Shown here piece after piece: positions 38,759-51,995 of a stretch of 64,000 bases of DNA. The stretch comes from Aurantimonas marianensis (GTDB taxonomy: Bacteria; Pseudomonadota; Alphaproteobacteria; Rhizobiales; Rhizobiaceae): the NCBI RefSeq assembly GCF_024195285.1, contig NZ_JALHBS010000086.1, forward strand, positions 1 through 64,000. Reading direction: 5' to 3'. A program made the translations under genes and the position numbers. Numbering within the stretch: position 1 is the stretch's first letter; each line of letters starts with the position of its first letter. The notes below the pieces were generated by a model. The model was given only the letters and a program-made list of their open reading frames with translations. It had not been told where the DNA came from and searched no databases.

Positions 38759-40387
38759 ATGCAGGGTTTGATGCAGCAATGGCCGCTGCTTTGCTCGAAG
38801 GTGATCGACCACGCCGCGACCTATCACCCGCGCCGTGAAATTGTCACGCGCTCGGTCGAGGGGCCGATCCACCGCACCAATTATCGCGAAGTCCGGGCGC
38901 GTTCCCTGCAACTCGCCCAGCGACTGGAGAGCGAGGGCGTCAAGCTCGGCGACCGCATCGCCACCCTGGCCTGGAACACCTGGCGTCATCTCGAATGCTG
39001 GTATGGCATCCTTGGCATCGGCGCGATCTATCACACGCTGAACCCGAGGCTTTTCCCCGATCAGATCGCCTGGATCATGAACGATGCCGAGGATCGCCTG
39101 GTCTTCGTCGATTTGACCTTCATGCCCATCATCGAGGCGATCGCGCCGAAGGTTCCGAGCCTGGAAAAGATCATCGTTCTGACCGACGCCGCCCATATGC
39201 CCGAGACGAATCTGGCCAACGTGGTCTGCTACGAGGAATGGCTTGCCGAGGCGGACGGCGACTTTGCCTGGAAGGAATTCGACGAAACCACCGCGGCGGG
39301 CATGTGCTATACGTCGGGTACGACCGGTAATCCCAAGGGCGTGCTTTATTCCCATCGCTCGAACGTCCTGCACTCGATGATGGCGCAACAGCCCGATGCG
39401 ATGGGCCTGTCCTCGCGCGACAGGCTGCTGCCGATCGTGCCGCTGTTTCACGCCAATGGCTGGGGACTCGCGCTGACCTGCCCGATGGCAGGGGCCGCCA
39501 TGGTGATGCCCGGGGCGAAGATGGACGGCGCCTCGGTTTTCGAATTGCTCACCCGGGAAAAGGTCACCTTCAGCGCCGCCGTTCCCACCGTCTGGCTCAT
39601 GCTGTTGCAGCATCTGGAGAATGAGGGTGGCGAACTGCCCACCCTCGAGAGAGTGGTCATCGGCGGCGCGGCCTGTCCGCGGGCCGTGACGCAGAAATTC
39701 CAGGACAATTACGGGGTCCAGGTCATCCATGCCTGGGGCATGACCGAAATGAGTCCGCTCGGCAGCCTGTGCACCATCAAGCCGGAATATGCCGATCTTG
39801 AGGGCGAAGCGCTGCTCGATCTCGAACAGAAGCAGGGTCACCCGCCCTTCGGCGTCGAAATGAAGGTCACCGACGATGCCAATGTCGAGCGGCCGTGGGA
39901 CGGCAAGACCTTCGGCCGTCTCAAGGTGCGCGGCCCATCGGTCGCCAGCAGTTACTACAAGAACACCGGTCCCGAAGCGTTCGACGCCGAGGGGTGGTTC
40001 GACACCGGCGACGTCGCCCATATGGACGAGCACGGCTACATGCAGATCACCGACCGTGCCAAGGATGTCATCAAGTCGGGCGGCGAATGGATCTCGACGA
40101 TCGACCTGGAAAATCTCGCCGTCGGCCATCCCGATGTGGCGGAAGCCGCGGTGATCGGCCTCGCCCATCCCAAATGGGACGAGCGGCCGCTGCTCATCAT
40201 CGTCCGCAAGGAAGGCCGGGAGCCTTCCAAAGAGGACATTCTCGGCTTTTTGAACGGTAAGATCGCCAAATGGTGGATGCCGGACGACGTCGCCTTCGTG
40301 GCGGAAATTCCCCATACGGCCACTGGCAAGATCCAGAAGACGGCGCTGAGGGATCAGTTTCGTGACTATCGCCTGCCCACCGCCTGA
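38759..40387 (+). CDS. Acyl-CoA synthetase (fatty acid / methylthiopropionate-CoA ligase family)
   Basis: 542 aa ANL-superfamily ligase that activates a carboxylate via acyl-AMP to acyl-CoA. P-loop: [20 protein letters not shown]. Adenine-binding region: [15 protein letters not shown]. Hinge: [20 protein letters not shown] then [16 protein letters not shown]-terminal catalytic Lys in [17 protein letters not shown]. The N-terminal [20 protein letters not shown] is typical of the FadD3/DmdB-like branch for medium/long-chain acids or 3-methylmercaptopropionate; the substrate cannot be fixed. A good GGGAGG-type ribosome site precedes the ATG. Confidence 0.92.
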   Translation: MQGLMQQWPLLCSKVIDHAATYHPRREIVTRSVEGPIHRTNYREVRARSLQLAQRLESEGVKLGDRIATLAWNTWRHLECWYGILGIGAIYHTLNPRLFPDQIAWIMNDAEDRLVFVDLTFMPIIEAIAPKVPSLEKIIVLTDAAHMPETNLANVVCYEEWLAEADGDFAWKEFDETTAAGMCYTSGTTGNPKGVLYSHRSNVLHSMMAQQPDAMGLSSRDRLLPIVPLFHANGWGLALTCPMAGAAMVMPGAKMDGASVFELLTREKVTFSAAVPTVWLMLLQHLENEGGELPTLERVVIGGAACPRAVTQKFQDNYGVQVIHAWGMTEMSPLGSLCTIKPEYADLEGEALLDLEQKQGHPPFGVEMKVTDDANVERPWDGKTFGRLKVRGPSVASSYYKNTGPEAFDAEGWFDTGDVAHMDEHGYMQITDRAKDVIKSGGEWISTIDLENLAVGHPDVAEAAVIGLAHPKWDERPLLIIVRKEGREPSKEDILGFLNGKIAKWWMPDDVAFVAEIPHTATGKIQKTALRDQFRDYRLPTA

Positions 40388-40435
40388 TATATCCGCGACC
40401 CGGACAGACAGGGTCGTTGCATTTGAGGATCGCCG

Positions 40436-41374
40436 ATGAGTTCCATCTATGGACGCCTGCCGGTTTCCGGGCACTACCTGCGCAAGCGATTGCGGTTGGC
40501 GGGGTTCGCTCGCAAGCTGGCGGCCTTCGCGCTGATCCTGCTGATGACCACGCTCGTCATCTACAGGCTCGGGGCGATCCTGCCGCAGGCCTTGATCGGT
40601 CTTCTCCTCTTGACCGCCGCCGCCGCTGCGCTGGCGCTGCTGATCTCCCTGTACGGGCTCCTACGCGCCTGGTTCCAGGGCGTCGCCGGCGGCGGCGCGG
40701 CGCTCGGCGCCTTTGTTCTGGCCAGCATCGGACTCTCTCCCTTTGCCTACACGGCCTATCTCGCGGCCGTAAATCCCAGGACCAATGCCGCCTATACCGA
40801 CGGCATGGATCCCGATGGCGCCGCCATGGTGACCGTGGTGCAAACACCGGCCGACGCGCCGGTTACGGTCGCGCCGGAAACGGCCCTGGCGGAGCCGAGC
40901 GTCGTCCCGGGACGGCGATTCGTCGCCGCCGCGCCGCGGGTTTACGCCGCCGCGCGTATCGTGCTGGACGATCTTGGCTGGCAGGTCGGCGGGGTTGTCG
41001 CCGAAGGCCCGGCCGCTGCCGTCGCCGCTACCCCGGGCTTGGCCGGCGGTGACCTTGGCGTCAGCGGGGCAGGCGACATCCCGATTCCGACGGCGCGCGC
41101 GGAAATCGACGCCGCGGCCGCTTCCGACCCACTCGACCGGCCGGATAGCGAACGATACCGGATCAGCGCCGTCGCCCGCGATCTTCTCTTCGCCCTGCCG
41201 AGCGACATCAGCATCCGGATCATCCAGGATGGCGACGAAAGCTTCGTCGATCTGCAGTCTGTATCGCGCTCGATCGATATCGATTTCGGTCAGAACCGCC
41301 GCTTCATCGAGCGGTTTCTCGAAAATATGGACACCGCGATGGCCGGACTGGAGACGGTCGAGACCGGGAACTGA
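40436..41374 (+). CDS. DUF1499 domain membrane protein
   Basis: 312 aa. The N-terminal third has three membrane helices (LAAFALILLMTTLVIYRLGA, LIGLLLLTAAAAALALLISL, GAALGAFVLASIGLSPFAYT). The rest is a soluble DUF1499 domain: RFVAAAPRVYAAARIVLDDL, then FALPSDISIRIIQDGDESFV and the signature VDLQSVSRSIDIDFGQNRRF with IERFLENM. An Ala/Gly-rich insertion (about 190-235) interrupts the domain. The function is unknown; it often sits near lipid metabolism genes, here 48 bp after the acyl-CoA ligase. Confidence 0.85.
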   Translation: MSSIYGRLPVSGHYLRKRLRLAGFARKLAAFALILLMTTLVIYRLGAILPQALIGLLLLTAAAAALALLISLYGLLRAWFQGVAGGGAALGAFVLASIGLSPFAYTAYLAAVNPRTNAAYTDGMDPDGAAMVTVVQTPADAPVTVAPETALAEPSVVPGRRFVAAAPRVYAAARIVLDDLGWQVGGVVAEGPAAAVAATPGLAGGDLGVSGAGDIPIPTARAEIDAAAASDPLDRPDSERYRISAVARDLLFALPSDISIRIIQDGDESFVDLQSVSRSIDIDFGQNRRFIERFLENMDTAMAGLETVETGN

Positions 41375-41404
41375 ACCCGTCGTTCCCGGCGCGGCCCGTC
41401 GCCG

Positions 41405-42307
41405 TCACGCCGGCTCGTAGCGGGCACCGAGCGTCGGCGGCCCGTCGGCCGACACCAGTCCGCGCTCCGCCAGGTCTTCCAGATGAGCCAGCACGGACAA
41501 TCCGGCGGCGCCGTGCAGTTTCGGATCGGTGGCGCGATAGATCGCCGCGACGATCGCGGGGATCGTCCGATCGCCCGCGCGTAGCCGCGTCAAAATCGCG
41601 TTCTCGCGCATCCGGCGATGGCCGATGAGAGCCCGCACGAAGGCCTTCGGCCGTTCGACAGCGCCACCATGGCCGGGCAAATAGCGCGAATCGTCGCGAT
41701 TCAGCAGCCGATCGAGCGAGTTCATGTAGTCTCGCATGGCGCCGTCCGGCGGCGCGACGATCGTCGTCGACCAGGCCATGACGTGATCGCCGGACAGCAC
41801 CGTCCCATCGTCGCCGACCGCGAAGGCCAGATGGTTGGCGCAATGGCCGGGGGTGGCGATCACGGTCAGGGTCGTGCCGCCGAGGACCAGCGTCTCGTCA
41901 TCCGACAGCATCCGTTCGAAGACGAGGGATGCATCGCCGGCGGCCTCGATCCATGAGGCTTCGCCGGCGAGCAGCGGGCGCATCGGGCGGTGCGGCCCGC
42001 CGCCGAGAAGCGGCGCGCCGGTGACGTCCTTCAGCCGGGCGACCAGGCCGGTGTGGTCGCGATGGGTGTGGGTCAACAGGATCGCATCGACCGGCCGGCC
42101 ATCGATCGCGGCGAGCAGGGCATCCAGATGCGCCGTATCGTCGGGGCCGGGATCGACGACGAAGCAACGATCTTCGCCGACGACATAGCTGTTGGTGCCG
42201 TGAAAGGTGAACGGGCTCGGATTGCGCGCCGTCACCCTCCGGATGGTTTCGTCGAGCGGCACCGCCATTCCGTAGGCGGGGTCGAAATCGGCGTCGAAGT
42301 CCGTCAC
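41405..42307 (-). CDS. MBL-fold metallohydrolase (LACTB2-like)
   Basis: 300 aa from GTG at 42307, which overlaps the stop of the upstream gene (GTGA). Zinc motif THTHRDHTGLVARLKD (HxHxDH), then the ligands TPGHCANHLAFA, LSGDHVMAW and LPGHGGAVERPKAFV. The C-terminal winged-helix (AIVAAIYRATDPKLHGAAGL) is that of the LACTB2/glyoxalase II-like group, which includes endoribonucleases and thioester hydrolases. The substrate is unknown. Confidence 0.9.
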   Translation of the reverse strand: MTDFDADFDPAYGMAVPLDETIRRVTARNPSPFTFHGTNSYVVGEDRCFVVDPGPDDTAHLDALLAAIDGRPVDAILLTHTHRDHTGLVARLKDVTGAPLLGGGPHRPMRPLLAGEASWIEAAGDASLVFERMLSDDETLVLGGTTLTVIATPGHCANHLAFAVGDDGTVLSGDHVMAWSTTIVAPPDGAMRDYMNSLDRLLNRDDSRYLPGHGGAVERPKAFVRALIGHRRMRENAILTRLRAGDRTIPAIVAAIYRATDPKLHGAAGLSVLAHLEDLAERGLVSADGPPTLGARYEPA

Positions 42308-42795
42308 CGCGCCGCCCGACCCTTGCCGGTCGCCGCGCGACTCGCCGCCGCGGCCTTCGCCGAGCCGATCTGGCGGATGTCGGTGGTCCAATGCGGGGTC
42401 TTGGGGCCGATCCGATCCGCATGCGGGAATCGATGGGCGACCGGGAACTTGGCTACGCCGTCGATCGCGATCGCGGCGATCCCCTCGGCATGGTCGGAGC
42501 CGCGGACGGCGTCCCGGTCGATATCCTCGACATTGTCGAAGCCGTCATCGCCGGATTTCGGCTCGAAGGACACCCGCTCGATGGTCGCGGCCTCGTCGCA
42601 TGCGCGGATGATCGGGCGGCCAGTGACGGCGGGCGCCGATACGTCCGACCAAGTCGAATCGTCGACAACACACGGCCGGTCCGGATCGAGGAAGAACAGG
42701 GCGGTCATGGTCGTCGGCCCGCGATCGAGCGGCAGGTCTGCCTGGCTTTCCGCGCTGGTCCGTTGGCGGAGTCGCGGCAACTTGTTGATTGCCAT
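42304..42795 (-). CDS. Hypothetical protein coupled to the MBL hydrolase
   Basis: 163 aa; start ATG 42795 (GGATGA nearby) or 42708, giving MTALFFLDPDRPCVVDDSTW. No signal peptide, helices or known motif; the C-terminus is Ala/Arg-rich. Support for its being real is the 4-bp stop/start overlap with the MBL gene and the absence of any other gene here. An open frame on the plus strand over the same bases has no better claim. I do not recognise a family. Confidence 0.5.
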   Translation of the reverse strand: MAINKLPRLRQRTSAESQADLPLDRGPTTMTALFFLDPDRPCVVDDSTWSDVSAPAVTGRPIIRACDEAATIERVSFEPKSGDDGFDNVEDIDRDAVRGSDHAEGIAAIAIDGVAKFPVAHRFPHADRIGPKTPHWTTDIRQIGSAKAAAASRAATGKGRAAR

Positions 42796-42958
42796 GGTGT
42801 GTCATCCGGCCGTTGTTGTTCAGGCGGTACATCGGGCGGGCTGCCGACGATGCAAGCCGTCGACGGCCATCGACGCGACACGGGACTGATTTACCGCGCG
42901 GTCGGTCGTTGCATGACGGCCGGCCAGCGGCTATAGCACGCCACCGGACGCGAAGCTT

Positions 42959-43033
42959 TGGGGCGTCGCCAAGTGGTAAGGCAGCGGCTTTTGGTGCCGC
43001 CATTCGCAGGTTCGAATCCTGCCGCCCCAGCCA
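42959..43033 (+). tRNA. tRNA-Gln (anticodon TTG), CCA encoded
   Basis: Acceptor stem TGGGGCG (42959-42965) pairs with CGCCCCA (43023-43029), discriminator G at 43030, then an encoded CCA to 43033. The anticodon stem GCGGC/GCCGC encloses loop TTTTGGT with anticodon TTG. The T-arm GCAGGTTCGAATCCTGC is perfect. It marks the boundary between core genes and the sugar-dehydrogenase/denitrification region, and tRNA genes are common integration sites, though no integrase is visible. Confidence 0.96.
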
Positions 43034-43064
43034 GACCGCCCAACTCCCCCGCCAGACCGCCCAA
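43030..43064. repeat. 14-bp direct repeat at the tRNA-Gln 3' end
   Basis: GCCAGACCGCCCAA occurs at 43030-43043, overlapping the discriminator/CCA end of tRNA-Gln, and again at 43051-43064, 21 bp later. The second copy runs into a 15-bp palindrome CAATTCA-T-TGAATTG (43062-43076). This could be a local duplication or debris of a recombination event at the tRNA; no matching distant copy was noticed in the window. Confidence 0.6.
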
Positions 43065-43182
43065 TTCATTGAATTGCCTGATCCTTTTCACCCTCATGGC
43101 CCCCACTCCAGCTTGTCGTGATCGGGAGCGAAGTGGGCTCGCGAAGAAAATGCATGTCATCTCGGCCGGGTTGCGGACTTGA

Positions 43183-44457
43183 TCACAGCCGCAGATCCGA
43201 GGCCCCAACGGGCAGGACGTATTTGAGGTCATAGATCACGTGGTTCGGCTTGCCCAGTGCGCGCAGACCCTCCGTCCCACGGGCGCGAAAAACGTCATGG
43301 GCGACCGCGACCACAATGCCGTCATAGGCGCCCACCTGCGGCGTGGCGACGGGGGTGAGCCCGAATTCCTCGACAGCCGCCTCCGTAGCGACCCACGGAT
43401 CATGCACATCGACCTGTGCGCCGTATTCACGCAATTCCGAGATCACATCGACGACGCGGGTGTTGCGCAGGTCGGGGCAGTTTTCCTTGAATGCCAGGCC
43501 CAGAATGAGAACCCGTGCGCCATCCACCTGGATTCGGCGCTTCAGCATGGCCTTGACCAGCTGTCCGGCAATATAGGCCCCCATGCCATCATTGATGCGC
43601 CGCCCGGCAAGGATGACCTGTGGATGGTATCCGATCGCCTCGGCCTTGTGGGTCAGGTAATAGGGATCTACCCCGATGCAGTGGCCGCCGACCAGACCCG
43701 GACGAAAGGGCAGAAAATTCCACTTGGTGCCGGCCGCTTTCAGCACAGCCTCGGTGTCGAGGCCCATCTTGTTGAAGATGATCGCCAACTCGTTGACCAA
43801 GGCGATATTCAGATCGCGCTGTGTATTCTCGATTACCTTGGCGGCTTCCGCGACGCGGATGTTTTCCGCCTTATAGGTGCCGGCGGTGATGATGCTGGCA
43901 TAGAGACGATCGACAGCTTCGGCAACCTCATGGGTCGAACCGGAAGTCACCTTGCGAATGTCGCGTAAGCGGTGGGACTTGTCGCCGGGGTTGATCCGTT
44001 CGGGAGAGTATCCCACGAAGAAATCCCTGTTGAAGATCAATTCCGAACCGCGTTCCAACACCGGCACACATTCTTCTTCTGTGGCACCCGGGTAGACGGT
44101 GGATTCGTAGATCACGATGTCACCGCGTTTCAAAACCTTAGCCACTGTTTCGGAGGCTCGGATCAGCGGCGACAAATTCGGGCGCTTGTGCGAGTCGATC
44201 GGAGTAGGAACTGTGACGATATAAATACCCGCTGCGGAAAGATCCGCGGGGTCGCTCGTGAACGACAAAAACACAGCATCTCGAAGTTCATCACCGGATA
44301 CTTCCAGTGTGCGGTCGCGCCCCGCGAGCAATGCCTCGATACGGTCTGCCTGGATGTCAAAGCCGATAACGGGGCGGGTCTTGCCAAATTCTACGGCGAG
44401 CGGAAGACCGACATAACCGAGCCCGATGATCGCGATCTTTTTTTCATGGTCCGACAT
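43183..44457 (-). CDS. Nucleotide-sugar dehydrogenase (UDP-N-acetylhexosamine 6-dehydrogenase, TviB/WbpA-like)
   Basis: 424 aa. NAD-binding Rossmann motif [20 protein letters not shown] at the N-terminus, then [20 protein letters not shown] and [20 protein letters not shown]. The catalytic cysteine is in [20 protein letters not shown]. The TPID..PNLSP motif and short [20 protein letters not shown] place it with TviB/VipA-type enzymes that oxidise UDP-GlcNAc or UDP-GalNAc to the uronic acid for capsules. Its ATG overlaps the stop of the epimerase remnant (TAATG). The usual 4-epimerase partner is missing as an intact gene. Confidence 0.92.
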   Translation of the reverse strand: MSDHEKKIAIIGLGYVGLPLAVEFGKTRPVIGFDIQADRIEALLAGRDRTLEVSGDELRDAVFLSFTSDPADLSAAGIYIVTVPTPIDSHKRPNLSPLIRASETVAKVLKRGDIVIYESTVYPGATEEECVPVLERGSELIFNRDFFVGYSPERINPGDKSHRLRDIRKVTSGSTHEVAEAVDRLYASIITAGTYKAENIRVAEAAKVIENTQRDLNIALVNELAIIFNKMGLDTEAVLKAAGTKWNFLPFRPGLVGGHCIGVDPYYLTHKAEAIGYHPQVILAGRRINDGMGAYIAGQLVKAMLKRRIQVDGARVLILGLAFKENCPDLRNTRVVDVISELREYGAQVDVHDPWVATEAAVEEFGLTPVATPQVGAYDGIVVAVAHDVFRARGTEGLRALGKPNHVIYDLKYVLPVGASDLRL

Positions 44458-44690
44458 TATTTTCCCGAATTTTCCCGCTGGCCGTCGACAAACCGCGCGA
44501 CGCCAACGCTGAGATCCGTCTGTGGCCGATGGAAGGTCAGTGTTTTCAATGCGATATCGATGTCTGGCTCGTCCACTACAATGCCGAGCGACCAGACGTC
44601 GGAGGTCAACACAGGGGTCGACGGCCTTTCGAGGCCGTTATGTCGCTCGTAGGCCGAGAAGGTTAAGTGGACGGATTCGCTCATGTCCAT
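44457..44690 (-). pseudogene. Probable C-terminal remnant of a nucleotide-sugar 4-epimerase
   Basis: A 77-codon open frame ending TAA one base into the tviB-like ATG. The final part, [20 protein letters not shown], matches the end of UDP-sugar epimerases (xGYRPQT-x-x-x-G-x-x-RFVxWYR), while everything upstream (Rossmann core, YxxxK) is missing. The preceding residues fit only loosely, so this is read as a decayed fragment, perhaps of the WbpP/TviC partner of the dehydrogenase. It could alternatively be an unrelated short gene. Confidence 0.45.
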
Positions 44691-44919
44691 CCTCTCATGC
44701 GGATCAAGGTCTTTCGGCTGCGGTGAGGAATGCGAAAGCGCATCGTCTTCTCATCGGGTTGCCCAGGACCTGCCAGGTGGCGTTGCATCGCAGACTCGAC
44801 TTCACCAGCAATGTTTCCGGCACGGGGACCGGTTCCGGGTTTCTCCGCATTGATTCCATAGCGGCATCGGGTGTTAGGTTCGGGCATTCGTTGATCCCAG
44901 ACCATAACCGGAGAAATCC

Positions 44920-45627
44920 ATGCAGCGGGAAGGCGATTGGAAGATCGCAAAGGGGTCCATCCTCCTGGCCAGCATACCCGGGGATGTCGCCGACATGATC
45001 CTGGCCCGTTCCGATATCCGCGAGTTTGGCCGGTCGGCGACGATCTTCCTGCAGGGCGATACCGCCCACAGCGTCTATATCGTGCTGGAAGGCTGGGTGA
45101 AGCTTTTCCGGATAGCGCATAACGGGGCGGAGGCGGTGGTCGGCACCTTCACCAAGGGCCGAAGCTTCGGAGAGGCGGTGGCGTTTCGCGGCGACGTCTA
45201 TCCGGTCGCCGCCGAGGCGGTCACCGATTGCCGGCTGATGCAGGTTCCCGCGGCACTGGTGCTGCATATGATGAAGTCGCAGCCGGAGCTTTGCATCTCA
45301 ATGCTGGCGGCGACCTTCAAGCACCTCCACGCGCTGGTCGAACAGGTCGAGCAACTGAAGGCCCAGACCGGCGCGCAACGGCTGGCCGAATTCCTGCTCG
45401 ACCTCTGCCCCGTCGCCGAAGGGGCATGTACCGTCACATTGCCCTATGACAAGGTGCTGATCGCAGGGCGGCTGGGCATGAAGCCGGAAAGCCTCTCCCG
45501 CGCGTTCTCGCGGCTGAAACAGCGCGGCGTGGCGATCAGCCACAATCACGCCGCCATCGCCGATGTCGGGCGGTTGCGCTCCTATGTCGAAGAGGACCGC
45601 GCCGAGGCGTGGAGCAAGGCCCAGTGA
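44920..45627 (+). CDS. dnr: Crp/Fnr family regulator, Dnr/NnrR type (candidate NO sensor)
   Basis: 235 aa. Cyclic-nucleotide-fold sensor (FLQGDTAHSVYIVLEGWVKL, GRSFGEAVAFRGDVYPVAAE), dimer helix with leucines (about 130-155), then an HTH: LIAGRLGMKPESLSRAFSRLKQ. The N-terminal Fe-S cysteines of Fnr are absent, and the recognition helix E-S-x-S-R is the FNR-class one that reads TTGAT-N4-ATCAA. That pattern, plus the nir locus next door with such boxes at 49318 and 58990, argues for Dnr/NnrR, an NO-responsive activator, perhaps via heme. It ends overlapping the DUF4202 gene (GTGA). The 229 bp upstream show no clear FNR box. Confidence 0.82.
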   Translation: MQREGDWKIAKGSILLASIPGDVADMILARSDIREFGRSATIFLQGDTAHSVYIVLEGWVKLFRIAHNGAEAVVGTFTKGRSFGEAVAFRGDVYPVAAEAVTDCRLMQVPAALVLHMMKSQPELCISMLAATFKHLHALVEQVEQLKAQTGAQRLAEFLLDLCPVAEGACTVTLPYDKVLIAGRLGMKPESLSRAFSRLKQRGVAISHNHAAIADVGRLRSYVEEDRAEAWSKAQ

Positions 45628-46193
45628 GCGGAGAAATCGAAACGGTCATCTCGGCGATTGACAGGGCCAATGCCGCCGATCCGACGCTGGAGCAGGAGAC
45701 CTGCGAACCAGCGGCACTCGTCTATGGCCGGCGGATGTCGGAGGAACTCGACCGCATCTGCCCGGATGCGTCCGAACATCTGCGGATCGCCACGCGCGGT
45801 CAGCACATCGAGCGCTGGAAGCTGCCGCGAAGCGCCTATCCCGACGGTCGCGAGGGCTATCACGCCTGGCGCAGGGCACAGGCGTTGGCGCATGGCGCGC
45901 GGGTAGCGGAATTGATGATGGCCGCGGGCTACAGCGAAGCGGACGGAGTGCGTGTCGCCCAGATGCTGCGGAAGGAAGGGATCAAGCGCGATCCGGAGGT
46001 GCAGATGCTGGAGGACGTGATCTGCCTGGTGTTCCTGCGCTGGTATTTCGCGGATTTCGCCGCCAGGCACGAGCCTGCAAAGGTGTTCGGCATCATTGCC
46101 AAGACCGCGCGCAAGATGTCGGCCAAGGGACGCGCCCGCGTCGCCGCCGAATTCGACTTGCCGCCCGAGCTTGCGCCCGCGCTGGCGGTCTGA
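45624..46193 (+). CDS. DUF4202 family protein
   Basis: 189 aa from GTG at 45624, overlapping the dnr stop by 4 bp. DUF4202 landmarks: IETVISAIDRANAADPTLEQ, ALVYGRRMSEELDRICPDAS, IATRGQHIERWKLPRSAYPD and LEDVICLVFLRWYFADFAAR. The conserved RxQHIxRW and LEDxxCLVFL segments contain His/Glu/Asp that could bind metal, an HD-like appearance. No experimental function is known to me. Coupling to the regulator suggests a role in or induced by denitrification. Confidence 0.85.
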   Translation: MSGEIETVISAIDRANAADPTLEQETCEPAALVYGRRMSEELDRICPDASEHLRIATRGQHIERWKLPRSAYPDGREGYHAWRRAQALAHGARVAELMMAAGYSEADGVRVAQMLRKEGIKRDPEVQMLEDVICLVFLRWYFADFAARHEPAKVFGIIAKTARKMSAKGRARVAAEFDLPPELAPALAV

Positions 46194-46267
46194 GGAACCG
46201 GCTGGCGCGGCAAGGCAGGCCAAGAACTGTCTCGTCTCCGGTTCGCGCGCCCATCAACGATCACAGG

Positions 46268-47196
46268 TCAAAGGATGGCTTCGAGCGATACATCCGGATG
46301 GGCCTGCAGCAGCGAATCAATTGCATCGCCGGGCATCAGGCAGAAGGCGGTCGACAGCCCGTCGGCCAGCGCCGCGCTGTCGGCCGCCACCGACACCAGC
46401 CGCCAGCGGGCTTCGGCGCGCCCTGTCCGCGGATCGAGGATGTGGCCGACGCGACCGGCCTTGTCCAGCTGCGTGCCGAGCGGCGCCGAGGTCGCCAGCG
46501 CGCGATCACAGAGCGGGGTTGCGCCGACGAACTCGCCGTCCGGCGTCGCGATCGCGGCACGCCAGGGTTTATGATCGGGGCGGCGGCCGAGAGCGGCGAT
46601 CTCGCCCATGTCGATCAGCACGTCGGTCAGTCCGCGCGCCCGGACCAGCGCTGCTACCCGGTCGGCGATGTATCCTTGTGCGATGCCGTTGAGCGTCAAA
46701 GCCATGCCCTCGCGCTCGAAGCGGATCGCGTCCCGACTGTGACGCAGATGCATCCAACCTGTTCGTCTCTTGGCCTCGGCAATCTCTCCGGCTTCGAGCC
46801 GCCGCCTTTCCTGGGCGGCCAGAGCTAGCAATTGCCAGAGGGGCTGGATCGTCGGATCGAACGCGCCGCCGGTCAAGCGATGGAGCGAATCCGACAGGGC
46901 GAGGAGTTCGACCAGCTCGCTCGGCGGAGTATCCAGCTTTCCCGTAGTGTTCAGGCGCGCCAGTGCGGAACCAGCGCGATACAGGCTGAAGATTCCTTCC
47001 AGCCGGTCGATCTCGGCCCGTGTGGCGGCAAAAATCTCGTCGGCGGCGTCATCCCCTATTCCGACCAGCGTCATGGCGCTCTCGGCGCCGAGTGCCGCGC
47101 CGCGCCAGCGCGTCACCGGCGCCTCGGCCAGAGCCTGGCGGGGCAGGGCGGCGGCGGCGCAGATCGTCATGAAGCGGCGCCGGGTCAGGCAAGGTC

Positions 47197-47200
<4 letters not shown>
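46268..47200 (-). CDS. nirX: FAD:protein FMN transferase, NirX/NosX (ApbE family), Tat-exported
   Basis: 310 aa from ATG at 47200, which overlaps the nirI stop (ATGA). Signal: TRRRFMTICAAAALPRQALA, a twin-arginine type. ApbE features are RWRGAALGAESAMTLVG, TGGAFDPTIQPLWQLLAL, LTLNGIAQGYIADRVAALVR and the metal/FAD site DKAGRVGHILDPRTGRAEAR. ApbE proteins attach FMN covalently to Thr/Ser of periplasmic flavoproteins; here the target would be the FMN domain of the adjacent NirI. Placement beside nirS rather than nosZ favours the name nirX. Confidence 0.88.
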
Positions 47201-51149
<3,949 letters not shown>

Positions 51150-51156
51150 CGCGCCC

Positions 51157-51181
51157 GGGGGCGGCGACACACGCCGCCCCC
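51157..51181 (+). repeat. Strong GC hairpin between nirS and nirE
   Basis: GGGGGCGGCG (51157-51166), loop ACACA, CGCCGCCCCC (51172-51181): a perfect 10-bp stem starting 8 bp after the nirS stop. No T-tract follows, so complete termination is unlikely. It probably limits read-through or protects the nirS 3' end, giving much nirS and little of the d1 biosynthesis message. Confidence 0.75.
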
Positions 51182-51206
51182 GACTCGATCTGTCGGGGAG
51201 AATGCC

Positions 51207-51995
51207 ATGAAGACGCGCGGACGGGTGTTTTTGGTCGGGGCGGGTCCGGGCGATCCGGAGCTTTTGACGTTGAAAGCGGCGCGCGTTCTGGAACTGGCGC
51301 ATGTCGTCGTCCATGACCGTCTGGTGTCGCCCGAAGTGCTGGCGCTGGCACCGCCGACGGCGCGGCTTGTGCCGGTCGGCAAGGCGCCGACCTCCCATCC
51401 GGTTCCGCAGGAGCGGATCAACGAAATCCTCGTCGATCTGGCACTCGGAGGGCAGACGGTGGTGCGATTGAAGGGCGGCGATCCTTTCATCTTCGGACGC
51501 GGTTCGGAAGAGGCCGAAGCCTTGCGGGCCGCGGGAGTTCCGGTCGAAATAGTCCCCGGCATTACGGCGGCGCAGGGGGCGGCCTCCGTCACCGGTGTGC
51601 CGCTGACCCATCGCGGGCTGGCGACGGGCGTGCGCTACGTGACCGGACACTGCCGGAGTGACAGGCCGCTCGACTACGAATGGCAAGGACTGGCGGATGC
51701 CCGGACCACTCTGGTCATCTATATGGGAGCCGCCAACATCGCCGAGATTTCCGAACGGCTGATCGCGCACGGCATGCCCGCGGCGACGCCCGTGCTGGCC
51801 ATCGCCAATGCGACGACGCCGCGCGAGCGGCGGCTGGCCTCCCGTCTGGACCGGATCGCGAGCGACATGGCCGCGGCGCGTCTGACCGGCCCGGTGCTGT
51901 TCCTGATCGGCGATGTCGTCTCGCTCTACCGCTCGTCACCCGCCGAAATGTTCACGCAACTTGCCGCCGTTCATCCGCCGTTGGCTCATGCGTGA
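51207..51995 (+). CDS. nirE: Uroporphyrinogen-III C-methyltransferase (precorrin-2 synthase) for heme d1
   Basis: 262 aa SAM-dependent SUMT. It methylates uroporphyrinogen III at C2 and C7, the entry to siroheme and heme d1. Motifs: GRVFLVGAGPGDPELLTLKA, VVVHDRLVSPEVLALAP, VVRLKGGDPFIFGRGSEEAE, VPVEIVPGITAAQGAASVTG and PLTHRGLATGVRYVTGH. There is no CysG dehydrogenase/chelatase domain. A GGGGAG ribosome site lies 8 bp before the ATG. Overlaps nirC by 8 bp. Confidence 0.96.
   Translation: MKTRGRVFLVGAGPGDPELLTLKAARVLELAHVVVHDRLVSPEVLALAPPTARLVPVGKAPTSHPVPQERINEILVDLALGGQTVVRLKGGDPFIFGRGSEEAEALRAAGVPVEIVPGITAAQGAASVTGVPLTHRGLATGVRYVTGHCRSDRPLDYEWQGLADARTTLVIYMGAANIAEISERLIAHGMPAATPVLAIANATTPRERRLASRLDRIASDMAAARLTGPVLFLIGDVVSLYRSSPAEMFTQLAAVHPPLAHA

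Noticed and set aside
42391-42936. 181-codon plus-strand frame
   Set aside because: Overlaps the minus-strand gene that is coupled to the MBL hydrolase by a stop/start overlap; no motif.
42959-43033. tRNA-Gln as a proven attachment site
   Set aside because: No second copy of the tRNA 3' end and no integrase inside the window; kept only as a hypothesis.
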